DNA of 27,519 bases from JBHELG01 sp046263195. GTDB taxonomy: Bacteria; Actinomycetota; Nitriliruptoria; Nitriliruptorales; JAHWKO01. The notes under the pieces are model-generated. The model saw only the letters and a program-made list of their open reading frames with translations, was not told the DNA's origin and did no database searches. The number at the start of each line of letters is the position of its first letter. The stretch's first letter is position 1. The stretch is from the NCBI GenBank assembly GCA_046263195.1, contig JBHELG010000049.1, forward strand, positions 1 through 27,519, in the 5' to 3' direction. The position numbers were made by a program, and so were the translations under genes. Shown in pieces: positions 8,863 through 16,334 of this stretch.

Positions 8863-10347
8863 TCATCGCGAGGCTCCCGCGACCTGCGCTGGCGCCGACA
8901 CCCGGGCACTGGGCCGCGTCAGGAGCCGGCTGCTGCCGAGGAGCTGGACGGCCGGTCGGGTGAAGACGTAGAGCACGACGAGGTCGATCACAGTCGCCAG
9001 CCCGAGTGTGAATGCGAATCCACGCACCGGCCCGACCGCGAGGAAGTAGAGGATGACCGCGGCCACGAACGTGACCGTGTTCGCGGTGAGGTTCGTGCGG
9101 AAGGACGGCTTGAAGGCTCTCACAACGGCCGTGCGCACGGTCTTGCCGAGCTCGAGTTCGTCTCGGATGCGCTCGAAGTAGAGGATGGACGAGTCGGCGG
9201 CGACTGCAACGGAAACGATCACACCCGCGATGCCCGCGAGCGTGAGTGTGAAGCCGGCCTCTCCGAGCAGGGTGATGAGACCCAGGGTCCATACCGCGAA
9301 AACGGCGAGACCAGCGATGCCCATCACGCCCAGCCAACGGTAGAAGAAGATGAGGTAGGCAGCGACGAGCGCGAGCCCGATGAGACCCGCGATGATGCCC
9401 GCCCGCAGCGCCGCCGCGCCGAGAGTGGGCGACACGTTGTACGCGGTGGACGGCTCGAGCGTGACCGGCAGCGCACCGGTCCTTAGCACGAGCGCAAGAT
9501 CCTGGGCAGCCTCCTGCTCTCCTCCCACCGTGATCTGGGCATCCCCCCCGGCGATGCCGACCCCACATTGGACCTGGGGGTCCACTCCGGGCGCGCTCTC
9601 GACCACATCGTCGAGCACGATCGCGAAGCGGCCGCCACCGGGATCGCCCTGGTCTCGTTTGCAGGCGAGATCCGCCGTGATCTGGGCGAACTTGTCGGCG
9701 GCGTCGCCGTTCAACTGGAGCGACACCACAAAGTCGTTCGTGAGCTGCCCCTGCCCCGTGGTCTCGTTCACGGCACGCGCGTCCGCGATGCCCTGCCCGG
9801 TGAGTTCGGCCGGGCCGAGCCGGTATTTCAGGAGCGGGGCCGCGCCCTCGTCGGGCAGGACGCTCTCCGCCGCGTCGTCCGGAGTGCCACAGAGGATGGC
9901 TTCCTGGTCGTCTGGCACGGGCGCGTCGGGCTTGAGGTCGGCGGCGCAGTCCGGGCCCGCCTCGAGGTAGGCGGGGTCAGCCGGCGAGATGACCTCGAAG
10001 ACGGGGCGGAAGGTGAGCTTGGCCGTGCGCCCGATGACCGACAGGGCCCGCTCGCGGTCCTCGAGGCCCGGGAGTTGTACGAGCACGTCGTCGCCTTGGC
10101 GGGCGATCTCCGGCTCGGCCACGCCCAGGCTGTCGACTCGGCTGCGGATGACCTCGATGGTTTCGTCGAGCACCTCGTCGTCCACCGGTTGGCCTGGTTG
10201 CGTCACGGGTGTGAGGATGACGCTGATCCCACCCTGCAGGTCGAGGCCGAGCCGAGGGCGGGCGCTCAGCCCGATCATCCAGACGAGTACGCCCCCCACG
10301 ATGATGCCCACGGTGACGAGCGAGGCAAGGAGGCGACTCTTCTTCAC
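8863..10347 (-). CDS. secD: Protein translocase subunit SecD
   Basis: Partner of SecF in proton-driven late-stage protein export. The 494-aa product has an N-terminal membrane span at about 6-24, the D1 motif RLGLDLQGG at 32-40, a large extracytoplasmic domain to about 310, then five spans, with AADSSILYFERIRDEL starting at 383 in the position of the family's conserved Asp-containing segment. The frame extends to 10434, but that would overlap the upstream HD gene by 41 bases. The GTG at 10347, which has GAGG seven bases upstream and opens with KKSRLLASLV, is preferred. It sits between the HD protein and secF. Confidence 0.95.
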   Translation of the reverse strand: MKKSRLLASLVTVGIIVGGVLVWMIGLSARPRLGLDLQGGISVILTPVTQPGQPVDDEVLDETIEVIRSRVDSLGVAEPEIARQGDDVLVQLPGLEDRERALSVIGRTAKLTFRPVFEVISPADPAYLEAGPDCAADLKPDAPVPDDQEAILCGTPDDAAESVLPDEGAAPLLKYRLGPAELTGQGIADARAVNETTGQGQLTNDFVVSLQLNGDAADKFAQITADLACKRDQGDPGGGRFAIVLDDVVESAPGVDPQVQCGVGIAGGDAQITVGGEQEAAQDLALVLRTGALPVTLEPSTAYNVSPTLGAAALRAGIIAGLIGLALVAAYLIFFYRWLGVMGIAGLAVFAVWTLGLITLLGEAGFTLTLAGIAGVIVSVAVAADSSILYFERIRDELELGKTVRTAVVRAFKPSFRTNLTANTVTFVAAVILYFLAVGPVRGFAFTLGLATVIDLVVLYVFTRPAVQLLGSSRLLTRPSARVSAPAQVAGASR

Positions 10348-10393
10348 GCTTCGTCCTCTGTCTGGCTTCGTTGCTCGTGTGCTCCGCCGCCCC

Positions 10394-11263
10394 TCAACCC
10401 AGCGGAATGCCGTTCGCAACCAGGCGGAATTCACAGCCGAGGCTCCTGGCGGCCCGGCGGCACATGATCATCCGATCGAGAAAAATCTCGAAGTACTCGA
10501 GCAGGGCACTGATCGACATGTCGAGTTCGAGTTCGAGCGTGATCGTCGCAGCCTGGGCGTGCACCCGCAGGAACGAGCGGGTCACGGCGTAGTTCACCCG
10601 GTCGTGGATATCGGCGGCGGTATCCGCCTTCTCCCGCACGCGGCTGCGGTGGACGTCGGATTTATCGGCAAGGATCACGGCGGCGGCGATCGGGCCCACG
10701 CTCATGCCGTACTGCTCCTCGTGGTTGCCAACCGCCGACATGACGATGCCGATGCGGTAGGGGTCGACGTCGAGGCGGCGAAGCGCGTCGTAAGCGATCC
10801 AGGCCGAGGACAAGCCGTGGTTGAGGCGGCTGGAGACGTTGCCGACGTCGTGGAGGTAGCCGGCGAGTGCCGCCAGCTCGCAGATCTCCTGCTCGGCGCC
10901 GAGGTGGCCGAGCACGTTGTAGGCGATGCGTCCCACCAGATTCGCGTGCCGGAAACCGTGCTCGGTGAAGCCCTGCACCGCCATGAACTGGTCGGCCAGC
11001 TTGATGAACGCGGTCACGATCGGGTCCTGCTGGACCCTGTCGAGCAGGGCGATGTGGGCGCCGGTGCGCCTTTCCGCCTCCGCACCGACCTGCTCGGCCT
11101 CCCGTACCGTTTCTCGTGCGTCGAGGCCTCGCAGGAGGGCCAGCTCGGGGGCCTCCCGTATGACCGTGGCAGGGTCTGGCGGGGTTGCCGGCGACGGTGG
11201 CGTCAGCGCGCGCGGGGCGCCGACCGGCCCGGTCTCCTGCGGCTCGCCTTGGGCGGCTGTCAC
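10394..11263 (-). CDS. HD-domain phosphohydrolase of unknown substrate
   Basis: A 289-aa soluble protein. After a Pro/Ala-rich ~40-residue N terminus comes an HD-type metal phosphohydrolase core: H106 (HGFRH), the H138-D139 pair (GYLHDVGN), H149 (LNHG), H181 (VGNHEEQ) and D200 (LADKSDVH). This His/Asp set is consistent with a binuclear metal site. The C-terminal ~80 residues form no domain I recognise. Its GTG overlaps the yajC stop (GTGA), and secD begins 46 bases downstream, so it is embedded in the Sec gene run, with apt and relA further downstream. HD proteins cleave phosphoesters, often nucleotides; the substrate here is unknown. It is not the RSH-type HD of the neighbouring relA. Confidence 0.8.
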   Translation of the reverse strand: MTAAQGEPQETGPVGAPRALTPPSPATPPDPATVIREAPELALLRGLDARETVREAEQVGAEAERRTGAHIALLDRVQQDPIVTAFIKLADQFMAVQGFTEHGFRHANLVGRIAYNVLGHLGAEQEICELAALAGYLHDVGNVSSRLNHGLSSAWIAYDALRRLDVDPYRIGIVMSAVGNHEEQYGMSVGPIAAAVILADKSDVHRSRVREKADTAADIHDRVNYAVTRSFLRVHAQAATITLELELDMSISALLEYFEIFLDRMIMCRRAARSLGCEFRLVANGIPLG

Positions 11264-11550
11264 GCCTCGGCGGCCTCTCTGGAGGGCGGCTCGACCGGGA
11301 CCACTCGCTTCGCGATGGCGCTGCGCTGAAAGCGCAGAATGAGGTCGTCGGTCACCTCGAGGTCGACGTACTCATCGGCAAGGGCATGGACACGGCCATG
11401 CAGGCCACCGATCGTGATGACGTCATCGCCCCGGGCCAGCGAGGCCAACATCTGTCGGGTTTCCTTCTGGCGCTTCTGCTGCGGCCGGATGAGCATGAAG
11501 TACATCAGGGCGATGAACAGTGCGAAGATGACGAGGCCTGAGGCGTCCAT
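11260..11550 (-). CDS. yajC: Preprotein translocase accessory subunit YajC
   Basis: Small single-span membrane protein that associates with SecDF. It is 96 aa with one hydrophobic segment at about 4-21, immediately followed by the family signature LIRPQQKRQKE, then the soluble segment LARGDDVITIGGLHGRV. The frame is open to 11670, but the ATG at 11550 opens directly onto the membrane span, as in all YajC proteins, and has GGGAG about ten bases upstream. The stop overlaps the HD gene start. It leads the yajC-HD-secD-secF group. Confidence 0.93.
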   Translation of the reverse strand: MDASGLVIFALFIALMYFMLIRPQQKRQKETRQMLASLARGDDVITIGGLHGRVHALADEYVDLEVTDDLILRFQRSAIAKRVVPVEPPSREAAEA

Positions 11551-11628
11551 TGTCGACTTTCTCCCACCGGACCCGAGCGGCACCGGGCTTTTCTCGCCGC
11601 GACGGGCTGTCCCGGGACCGTCACGACA

Positions 11629-11650
11629 ACGCCCGCCGGGCGGCGGGCGT
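11629..11650 (-). terminator. GC-rich hairpin between ruvB and yajC
   Basis: A perfect 9-bp stem (ACGCCCGCC with GGCGGGCGT) with a GGGC loop. It lies 64 bases past the ruvB stop and 78 bases before the yajC start on the minus strand. No T-run follows. It could be a tailless actinobacterial terminator for ruvCAB. Because a TAGAAT box lies just upstream, it could instead sit at the 5' end of the yajC transcript. Confidence 0.4.
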
Positions 11651-11660
11651 GTGACCTCGC

Positions 11661-11666
11661 ATTCTA
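11661..11666 (-). promoter_or_regulatory. Candidate -10 element for yajC-HD-secDF
   Basis: TAGAAT on the minus strand is a near-consensus -10 hexamer in the 164-base gap between ruvB and yajC. No matching -35 is seen at the usual spacing. If used, transcription would start a few bases before the 9-bp hairpin at 11629-11650, leaving a leader of about 100 bases. Confidence 0.4.
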
Positions 11667-11714
11667 GCACCGCTCGTGAGCCATGCCTGAGGCGTGGCCG
11701 CTCACCGGCAACGG

Positions 11715-12773
11715 TCAGGTCTCGAACAGGGTCGCTGGCGGCGGCAGGCCGAGATGCAGATGGCCAGCACCCGTGGCCGTACGTCCGCGGGGTGTGCGCT
11801 GGAGCAGACCCTGCTGAATGAGAAAGGGCTCGACGACATCGCAGATCGTGTCCGGCTCCTCCCCCACCGCGGTGGCGAGCGTCGTCAGGCCGACCGGACC
11901 GCCGTTGAAGCGCGCGACGATCACCTCCAGCACGCGTCGGTCGAGCCGGTCCAGGCCGAGCTCGTCGACGTCGAACACCTCGAGGGCGGTACGAGCGACC
12001 GCGGCGTCGATGACCCCGTCCGCCTCGACCTGGGCGTAGTCACGCACACGTCGCAGAAGCCGATTGGCTACCCGAGGAGTTCCCCGGGCGCGGCGAGCGA
12101 TCTCCGTCGCCCCCGCTGCCTCTAGGGGGACGTCGAGAACCCGCGCAGAGCGCTCGACGATGCGCTCGAGTTCTTCGACCGTGTAGAACTCGAGGTGGGC
12201 GGCGAAGCCGAAACGCGCACGCAGCGGAGAGGTCATGAGTCCGGTTCGCGTCGTGGCTCCGACGAGCGTGAAGCGTGGCAGGTCGAGGCGAATGGAGCGG
12301 GCCCCGGGCCCCTTGCCGACCACGATGTCGATCTGAAAGTCCTCCATCGCCGGGTAGAGGATCTCTTCGACCTGGCGGGGCAGACGGTGGATCTCGTCGA
12401 CGAACAGGACGTCCCCCGGCTCGAGGTTCGTGAGGATGGCAGCGAGGTCGCCGGCCCGCTCCAGGGCGGGGCCGGAGGTGGGGCGCAGCTGGGCACCGAG
12501 ATGGGCGGCGACGATGCCGGCCAGGGAGGTCTTGCCGAGCCCCGGGGGACCACTGAGCAGCACATGGTCGGCCGGTTGGCCGCGTGCGACGGCACCCTGG
12601 AGGACGAGCCTGAGCTGCCGCTTCACTCGGCTCTGGCCCACGAAGTCTTCGAGACGGCGCGGCCGCAGGGACTCGTCGAGGCGCTCCTCTCCCGGCAGGA
12701 CCCTGCTTGCGAGCACGTCCTCGCCGCTCATGGGAGGAGCGCCGTCGCGTCGCTCCTCCAGCGCGCCGCTCAT
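11715..12773 (-). CDS. ruvB: Holliday junction branch-migration ATPase RuvB
   Basis: Hexameric AAA+ motor that drives branch migration of Holliday junctions with RuvA. It is 352 aa, the usual length. Walker A GPPGLGKTS is at residues 75-83 and Walker B is DEIHRL; sensor-region GATTRTGLMTSPLRARFG and a C-terminal winged-helix DNA-binding domain follow. The ATG overlaps the ruvA stop (ATGA). An internal ATG at codon 15 exists but has no better ribosome binding site. It is the last gene of ruvCAB and should be under the same SOS control as ruvC. Confidence 0.97.
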   Translation of the reverse strand: MSGALEERRDGAPPMSGEDVLASRVLPGEERLDESLRPRRLEDFVGQSRVKRQLRLVLQGAVARGQPADHVLLSGPPGLGKTSLAGIVAAHLGAQLRPTSGPALERAGDLAAILTNLEPGDVLFVDEIHRLPRQVEEILYPAMEDFQIDIVVGKGPGARSIRLDLPRFTLVGATTRTGLMTSPLRARFGFAAHLEFYTVEELERIVERSARVLDVPLEAAGATEIARRARGTPRVANRLLRRVRDYAQVEADGVIDAAVARTALEVFDVDELGLDRLDRRVLEVIVARFNGGPVGLTTLATAVGEEPDTICDVVEPFLIQQGLLQRTPRGRTATGAGHLHLGLPPPATLFET

Positions 12774-13375
12774 CGGCCGCTCCGAAGCGCTGCGATTGCC
12801 CGAAGAGCACCGCGAAGCAGTTCGGGAACGTCCCCGCCCGCGCTCGCGTCGAGGTTGTCGAGCGCCCGCTGCGCCTCGGCGTTCGTGTAACCGAGTTCGA
12901 GCAGGGCGAGACGGACCTCGCCGAGGGTCGACTGGCCTTCGGCCTCGTCCACCTGTGGCAGGCTCCCGACCTTGTCGCGCAGTTCGAGGACGAGACGCTC
13001 AGCGAGCTTGCGTCCCACCCCGGGGATGAGCATGAGCGCCTCGAGGTCAGCGTCCACGAGTGCCCGGAGCAGACCCTCAGGTGAATGGGTCGAAAGCGCG
13101 GCGAGGCCGAGCTTTGGACCTACGCCGGTGGCTCCGATCAGCAATTCGAACAGGTCTCGTGCATCGGCGGTGGCAAACCCGTAGAGCGTCAGGGAGTCTT
13201 CCCGCACCTGCAGGGAGGTGTGCAACTCGACCTCTTCCATGACCGAGGGCAGGCGATGGGCCGCTCCGTTGGGCACGAAGAGGTGGTAACCGATGCCGTG
13301 GACGTCGACCACGACAACCGTCGCGTCCCGAGTATGGCGGCACGACGCGAGCCGTCCCCTCAGATGCGCGATCAC
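12770..13375 (-). CDS. ruvA: Holliday junction DNA-binding protein RuvA
   Basis: Tetrameric protein that binds four-way junctions and loads RuvB. It is 201 aa, normal length. The N-terminal OB fold (about 1-62) opens with MIAHLRGRL; two helix-hairpin-helix motifs follow (ATGVGPKLGLAAL and IPGVGRKLAERLVLELRDK); an acidic linker and a C-terminal RuvB-contact domain (LLELGYTNAEAQRAL) complete it. The GTG start overlaps the ruvC stop (GTGA) and its stop overlaps the ruvB ATG. Confidence 0.97.
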   Translation of the reverse strand: MIAHLRGRLASCRHTRDATVVVVDVHGIGYHLFVPNGAAHRLPSVMEEVELHTSLQVREDSLTLYGFATADARDLFELLIGATGVGPKLGLAALSTHSPEGLLRALVDADLEALMLIPGVGRKLAERLVLELRDKVGSLPQVDEAEGQSTLGEVRLALLELGYTNAEAQRALDNLDASAGGDVPELLRGALRAIAALRSGR

Positions 13376-13911
13376 GGCCGCTCACCCTGCTCGCACACGG
13401 ACGGTGGGGAGGGCGGCGCCACGAGCCCGGCCAGCCGGGCCCGGGCGAGGTGGCAGAGAGCGACGGCGAGCGCGTCGGTGACGTCACGCGGGGTCGGCAC
13501 GCTTCCCAATCCGAGTTGCGTGGCCACCATTCGGGCCACCGCCCCCTTGTCAGCGGCACCATGACCGGCGACGACGCTCTTCACCTCGTTCGGGCTGTAA
13601 CTGACGACCGGCAGCCCGGCGCGCCCCGAAGCGAGCAGTACGACGCCGGCTGCCTGGCCCACGCCCATGGCCGTCCGCGTGTTTGCTGAGAAGAGCACCC
13701 GCTCGCAGGCCACGACGTCGGGACGGTGTCGGCTCATCACCTCGGCCACCTCGTCACAGAGGACCACGAGTCTGCATTCGAGTGGCAGGCCCCGCGGCGT
13801 GCGGACGACGTCGCTGGCGACAGCCACGGGCCGTCCTGGTGGTCCGTCGACAACCGCGATTCCGCACCGGGTTAGCCCAGGGTCCACCCCGAGCACGCGC
13901 AACTTCCCCAC
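13372..13911 (-). CDS. ruvC: Holliday junction resolvase RuvC
   Basis: Endonuclease that cuts Holliday junctions as a dimer. The 179-aa product carries the four acidic active-site residues: D10 in VLGVDPG, E70 in ACERVLF, and D143 and D146 in PRDVTDALAVALCH. The frame is open to 14088, but everything before VGKLRVLGVDPG is poor-quality sequence and includes the SOS box, so the GTG at 13911 (GGGA five bases upstream) is chosen; the TTG three codons later is an alternative. It heads ruvCAB. A perfect LexA palindrome lies 49 bases upstream, so DNA-damage induction is likely. Confidence 0.93.
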   Translation of the reverse strand: MGKLRVLGVDPGLTRCGIAVVDGPPGRPVAVASDVVRTPRGLPLECRLVVLCDEVAEVMSRHRPDVVACERVLFSANTRTAMGVGQAAGVVLLASGRAGLPVVSYSPNEVKSVVAGHGAADKGAVARMVATQLGLGSVPTPRDVTDALAVALCHLARARLAGLVAPPSPPSVCEQGERP

Positions 13912-13960
13912 CCCGGTCCCGTCGCTCTCTGCTTTCCCGAATATGCCCGGCGCACCCGTC

Positions 13961-13972
13961 GAACACGTGTTC
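13961..13972 (-). promoter_or_regulatory. LexA (SOS) box upstream of ruvCAB
   Basis: GAACACGTGTTC is a perfect 12-base palindrome. With its left-flanking C it matches the Gram-positive/actinobacterial SOS consensus CGAACRNRYGTTCG at every position but the last. It lies 49 bases before the ruvC GTG and a few bases downstream of a TACCCT -10 candidate, where bound LexA would block transcription. ruvC is a known SOS target in mycobacteria. The LexA gene is not in this window. Confidence 0.88.
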
Positions 13973-13978
13973 TGCTGG

Positions 13979-13984
13979 AGGGTA
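13979..13984 (-). promoter_or_regulatory. Candidate -10 element for ruvCAB
   Basis: TACCCT on the minus strand lies six bases upstream of the LexA palindrome. It fits TAnnnT, but no clear -35 is visible. Its position relative to the operator is what makes it plausible. Confidence 0.4.
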
Positions 13985-14134
13985 GCAGCTGCGTGGGCGG
14001 TATCCGTGAAATTCCGACCTCGCGACTGGGCTGTCCGGCCCGCCTCGTCACCGTGACACTCGGCCACACCACTGGTCGCAAATCCCACTCCTCTACCCCA
14101 GACTGGGACGATCCAGGCTCAGGAGGAGACCTGC

Positions 14135-14551
14135 GTGCAACAGACCCCCAGAGACGAATTGCCCTACACGCAGGCCGACGTGACGAGGGCCGCCCGGCGC
14201 CTACGTGCCATCTGCAAGGACCTGCCCGAGGTCAGCGAACGGCTCAGCCACGGCGCGATGACGTTCTTCGTGCGGGGTAAGCGCACGCTGTGCTACTTGA
14301 CCGACGACCATCACGGGGATGGCCGGCTTGCACTCGTGTCCCCCGCGCCGCCAGGTGTGCAAGAGGAGTTGATCCGGTCAGACCCCGAGCGCTTCTTCCG
14401 TCCTCCCTACGTCGGCCACCGTGGCTGGATCGGGCTGCGCCTCGACATCGCCCCTGACTGGGACGAGGTCGCTGCCATCGTCGAGGAGGCCTACCGCTGT
14501 GTCGCACCCGCCACCTTGGTGCGTCAGCTGGACTCGGGCGGAGAGAACTAA
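14135..14551 (+). CDS. MmcQ/YjbR-family protein (DUF419)
   Basis: A 138-aa protein of the MmcQ/YjbR family, a small CyaY-like fold often linked to DNA binding but without a firm role. Family-like stretches are LSHGAMTFFVRGKRTLCYL, then FFRPPYVGHRGWIGLRLD, then DWDEVAAIVEEAYRCVAP. The GTG start at 14135 has a full AGGAGG eight bases upstream. It is divergent from ruvC across 223 bases that also hold the SOS box, so LexA could affect both directions, although the box is 162 bases from this start. Its TAA overlaps the apparent stop of a minus-strand small membrane gene. Confidence 0.85.
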   Translation: MQQTPRDELPYTQADVTRAARRLRAICKDLPEVSERLSHGAMTFFVRGKRTLCYLTDDHHGDGRLALVSPAPPGVQEELIRSDPERFFRPPYVGHRGWIGLRLDIAPDWDEVAAIVEEAYRCVAPATLVRQLDSGGEN

Positions 14552-14761
14552 GGTTCGTCGGGCCACACGAGGCGGAACCCTGCCGCCAGCGACGCAGCGG
14601 ACAGGGCCAGGCTCCCTGCGGCCTCCCACCACACGACCGTGTCGCTCGTGCAACCAGAACGGACCACGTCGGAACCGGCGGGATGGCAGCAGGGGGGTGC
14701 GACCGCGCAGCGACATCAAGGCCAGGAAGGCTGGCAGCAGGTAGATGGCCGCGATCGGCAC
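14548..14761 (-). pseudogene. Frame-broken small two-span membrane protein gene
   Basis: This stretch after yebC has no intact gene, but two coding-like pieces on the minus strand lie in different frames. The first, from GTG 14761, reads VPIAAIYLLPAFLALMSLRG, a clear membrane span with mostly G/C third positions. The second ends WWEAAGSLALSAASLAAGF then RLVWPDEP and a TAG at 14550-14548, again hydrophobic and G/C at third positions. A one-base shift near 14680-14697 joins them into about 70 residues with two spans. A run of six G at 14692-14697 is a likely indel site. The stop falls exactly against the MmcQ stop, as a real gene end would. There is no good Shine-Dalgarno. It could be a true pseudogene, a sequencing error or chance. 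Confidence 0.35.
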
Positions 14762-14808
14762 CGGACGGAGCCAGCGAAAGGTTCGTCTTCGGGCCGCTCG
14801 GACTCTGA

Positions 14809-15561
14809 CTACTCCTCCGCGAGTTGCTCGATGAGGTCGTCAGGGATCTCGACGTTCGAGTAGAACTCCTGCACGTCGGCGTGCTCGTCGAGAGCGTCGA
14901 GGAGTCGCATGACCCGTCGGGCCATGTCCCGGTCAGTGACGGGAATCGTCGAGGAGGGGACCATCGTCGAACCCGCCTCGCGCACGACCAGCCCCTTCGC
15001 CTCGAACGCCCGCCGCAGTGCTCGGACCTGAGAGGGGTCACACCAGGCGACGAACTCCTCCTCCTGCTCTTCGACGTCCTCGAGCCCCGAGTCCAGCCCG
15101 GCCATGAGCAGCGCGTCCTCGCTCACGCCGTCCCGGGTCACGAGGACCTGGCCGCGACGATCGAACAGATAGGAGACCGAGCCGGGGTCGGCGAGGCTGC
15201 CGCCCTGGCGGGTGAAGATGGAACGGACGTCGGCGGCCGTGCGGTTGCGGTTGTCGGTGAAGCATTCGACGAGCACCGCGACGCCGCCCGGCGCATATCC
15301 CTCGTAGGTGACGGCGTCGTAGGCGCCCTCCATGGCACCCGAACCACGCTTGACCGCGCGCTCGATCGTGTCTTTGGGCACCGAGTTGTCTCGGGCCCGT
15401 TGTATGGCGTCGGCCAGGGTCGGGTTCGCTTCGGGGTCGCCGCCGCCTTCACGCGCCGCGATTTCGATGGCGCGGATCAGTCGCGCAAACAGCTGGCCGC
15501 GTCGTGCGTCGGCAGCGCCCTTCCTGCGCTTGATGGTTGACCACTTGCTGTGGCCGGACAT
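14809..15561 (-). CDS. yebC: YebC/PmpR-family transcriptional regulator or translation factor
   Basis: A 250-aa member of the conserved YebC family, variously described as a DNA-binding regulator and, more recently for some members, as a factor easing translation of proline stretches. It opens MSGHSKWSTIKRRKGAADARR, the family hallmark, and contains the conserved YEGYAPGGVAVLVECFTDNRNRT. The frame is open to 15588, but the ATG at 15561 has GGAGG four bases upstream and gives the hallmark start. It lies 86 bases downstream of pdxT. pdxT-yebC-ruvC order also occurs in mycobacteria; here the MmcQ gene and the small membrane gene fall between yebC and ruvC. Confidence 0.95.
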   Translation of the reverse strand: MSGHSKWSTIKRRKGAADARRGQLFARLIRAIEIAAREGGGDPEANPTLADAIQRARDNSVPKDTIERAVKRGSGAMEGAYDAVTYEGYAPGGVAVLVECFTDNRNRTAADVRSIFTRQGGSLADPGSVSYLFDRRGQVLVTRDGVSEDALLMAGLDSGLEDVEEQEEEFVAWCDPSQVRALRRAFEAKGLVVREAGSTMVPSSTIPVTDRDMARRVMRLLDALDEHADVQEFYSNVEIPDDLIEQLAEE

Positions 15562-15618
15562 GGCCCCTCCAGCCGTGCTGCACATCACAAAAGGTTACCG
15601 TCACACCCCTTTGTCCGA

Positions 15619-15633
15619 GGGTTCGAAGAACCC
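15619..15633 (-). other. Hairpin in the pdxT-yebC gap
   Basis: GGGTTC and GAACCC form a perfect 6-bp stem with a 3-base loop, 14 bases past the pdxT stop. No T-run follows on the minus strand. It may be a weak terminator or processing site between pdxT and yebC. It contains a tRNA-like GGTTCGA string, but no tRNA surrounds it. Confidence 0.3.
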
Positions 15634-15647
15634 CCCGTGGTGCTCGC

Positions 15648-16334
15648 CTAGCTCGGCGCGTCGCTGGCCCGAGGCGTCCTCCAGGCTCGCACTCGAGCCA
15701 CGAAGAGCTCGTGAAGCCGACGGTCGCGGGTGAGTTCGGGGTGGAAAGCGGCAGCGAGGACGTCGCCTTGTGCGACGAGCACCGGGCGACCTTCGACCTC
15801 GGCGAGTACCTCGACGTCCTCACCCACCCGGTCGATCCATGGAGCGCGGATGAACACGGCACGCACCGGTCCCCCTTCCAGGCCGTCCACCTCGAGATCG
15901 GCTTCGAAGGAGTCGATCTGCCGACCGAAGGCGTTACGCCGCGTGGTGAGGTCGAGCCCTCCGAGCAGCGGCTGGGGGTGGGCCTGGGACAGGTCGCGCG
16001 AGAGAAGGATGAGGCCCGCGCAGGTCCCGAAGGCGGGTGTGCCGGAGGTTATGAGCTCCCGAAGCGGTTCGAGCAAGCCCGAGACCTCCAGGAGCCGTCC
16101 GATCGTGGTCGACTCTCCCCCCGGAATGACGATGCCTTCGAGCCCCTCGAGGTCACGGGGGCGGCGTACCCGCGTCGGTCGGGCTCCGGCTTCGCGCAGG
16201 GCATGCAGGTGCTCGACGACGTCACCCTGGAGTGCGAGTACGCCGACGCGGGGTGCGTCGTCCGGGAGCTCGGACTCGGTGTCGGCGGGACCGGCGAGCC
16301 GTTCCCCCGGCACCCATTCCCTCGCTCGGCTCAC
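15648..16334 (-). CDS. pdxT: Pyridoxal 5'-phosphate synthase glutaminase subunit PdxT
   Basis: Class I glutamine amidotransferase that supplies ammonia to PdxS for PLP synthesis. The 228-aa product has an N-terminal extension of about 28 residues before RVGVLALQGDVVEH. The oxyanion-region motif IPGGESTTIGRLL is next, then the nucleophile C105 in FGTCAGL, and the His-Glu pair in AAFHPEL near the C terminus, so the triad looks complete. The GTG start overlaps the pdxS stop (GTGA), which supports the longer N terminus. Confidence 0.96.
   Translation of the reverse strand: MSRAREWVPGERLAGPADTESELPDDAPRVGVLALQGDVVEHLHALREAGARPTRVRRPRDLEGLEGIVIPGGESTTIGRLLEVSGLLEPLRELITSGTPAFGTCAGLILLSRDLSQAHPQPLLGGLDLTTRRNAFGRQIDSFEADLEVDGLEGGPVRAVFIRAPWIDRVGEDVEVLAEVEGRPVLVAQGDVLAAAFHPELTRDRRLHELFVARVRAWRTPRASDAPS

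Noticed and set aside
14378..14761. Intact 127-codon minus-strand frame covering the small membrane gene and part of the MmcQ gene
   Set aside because: Only its first ~26 codons look coding. The rest overlaps the MmcQ gene antisense and turns Arg/Gly/Pro-rich, so it was split into the frame-broken interpretation instead.
15611..15640. GGTTCGA string suggesting a tRNA T-arm
   Set aside because: No acceptor, D-arm or anticodon stem can be folded around it; it is part of a simple 6-bp hairpin.
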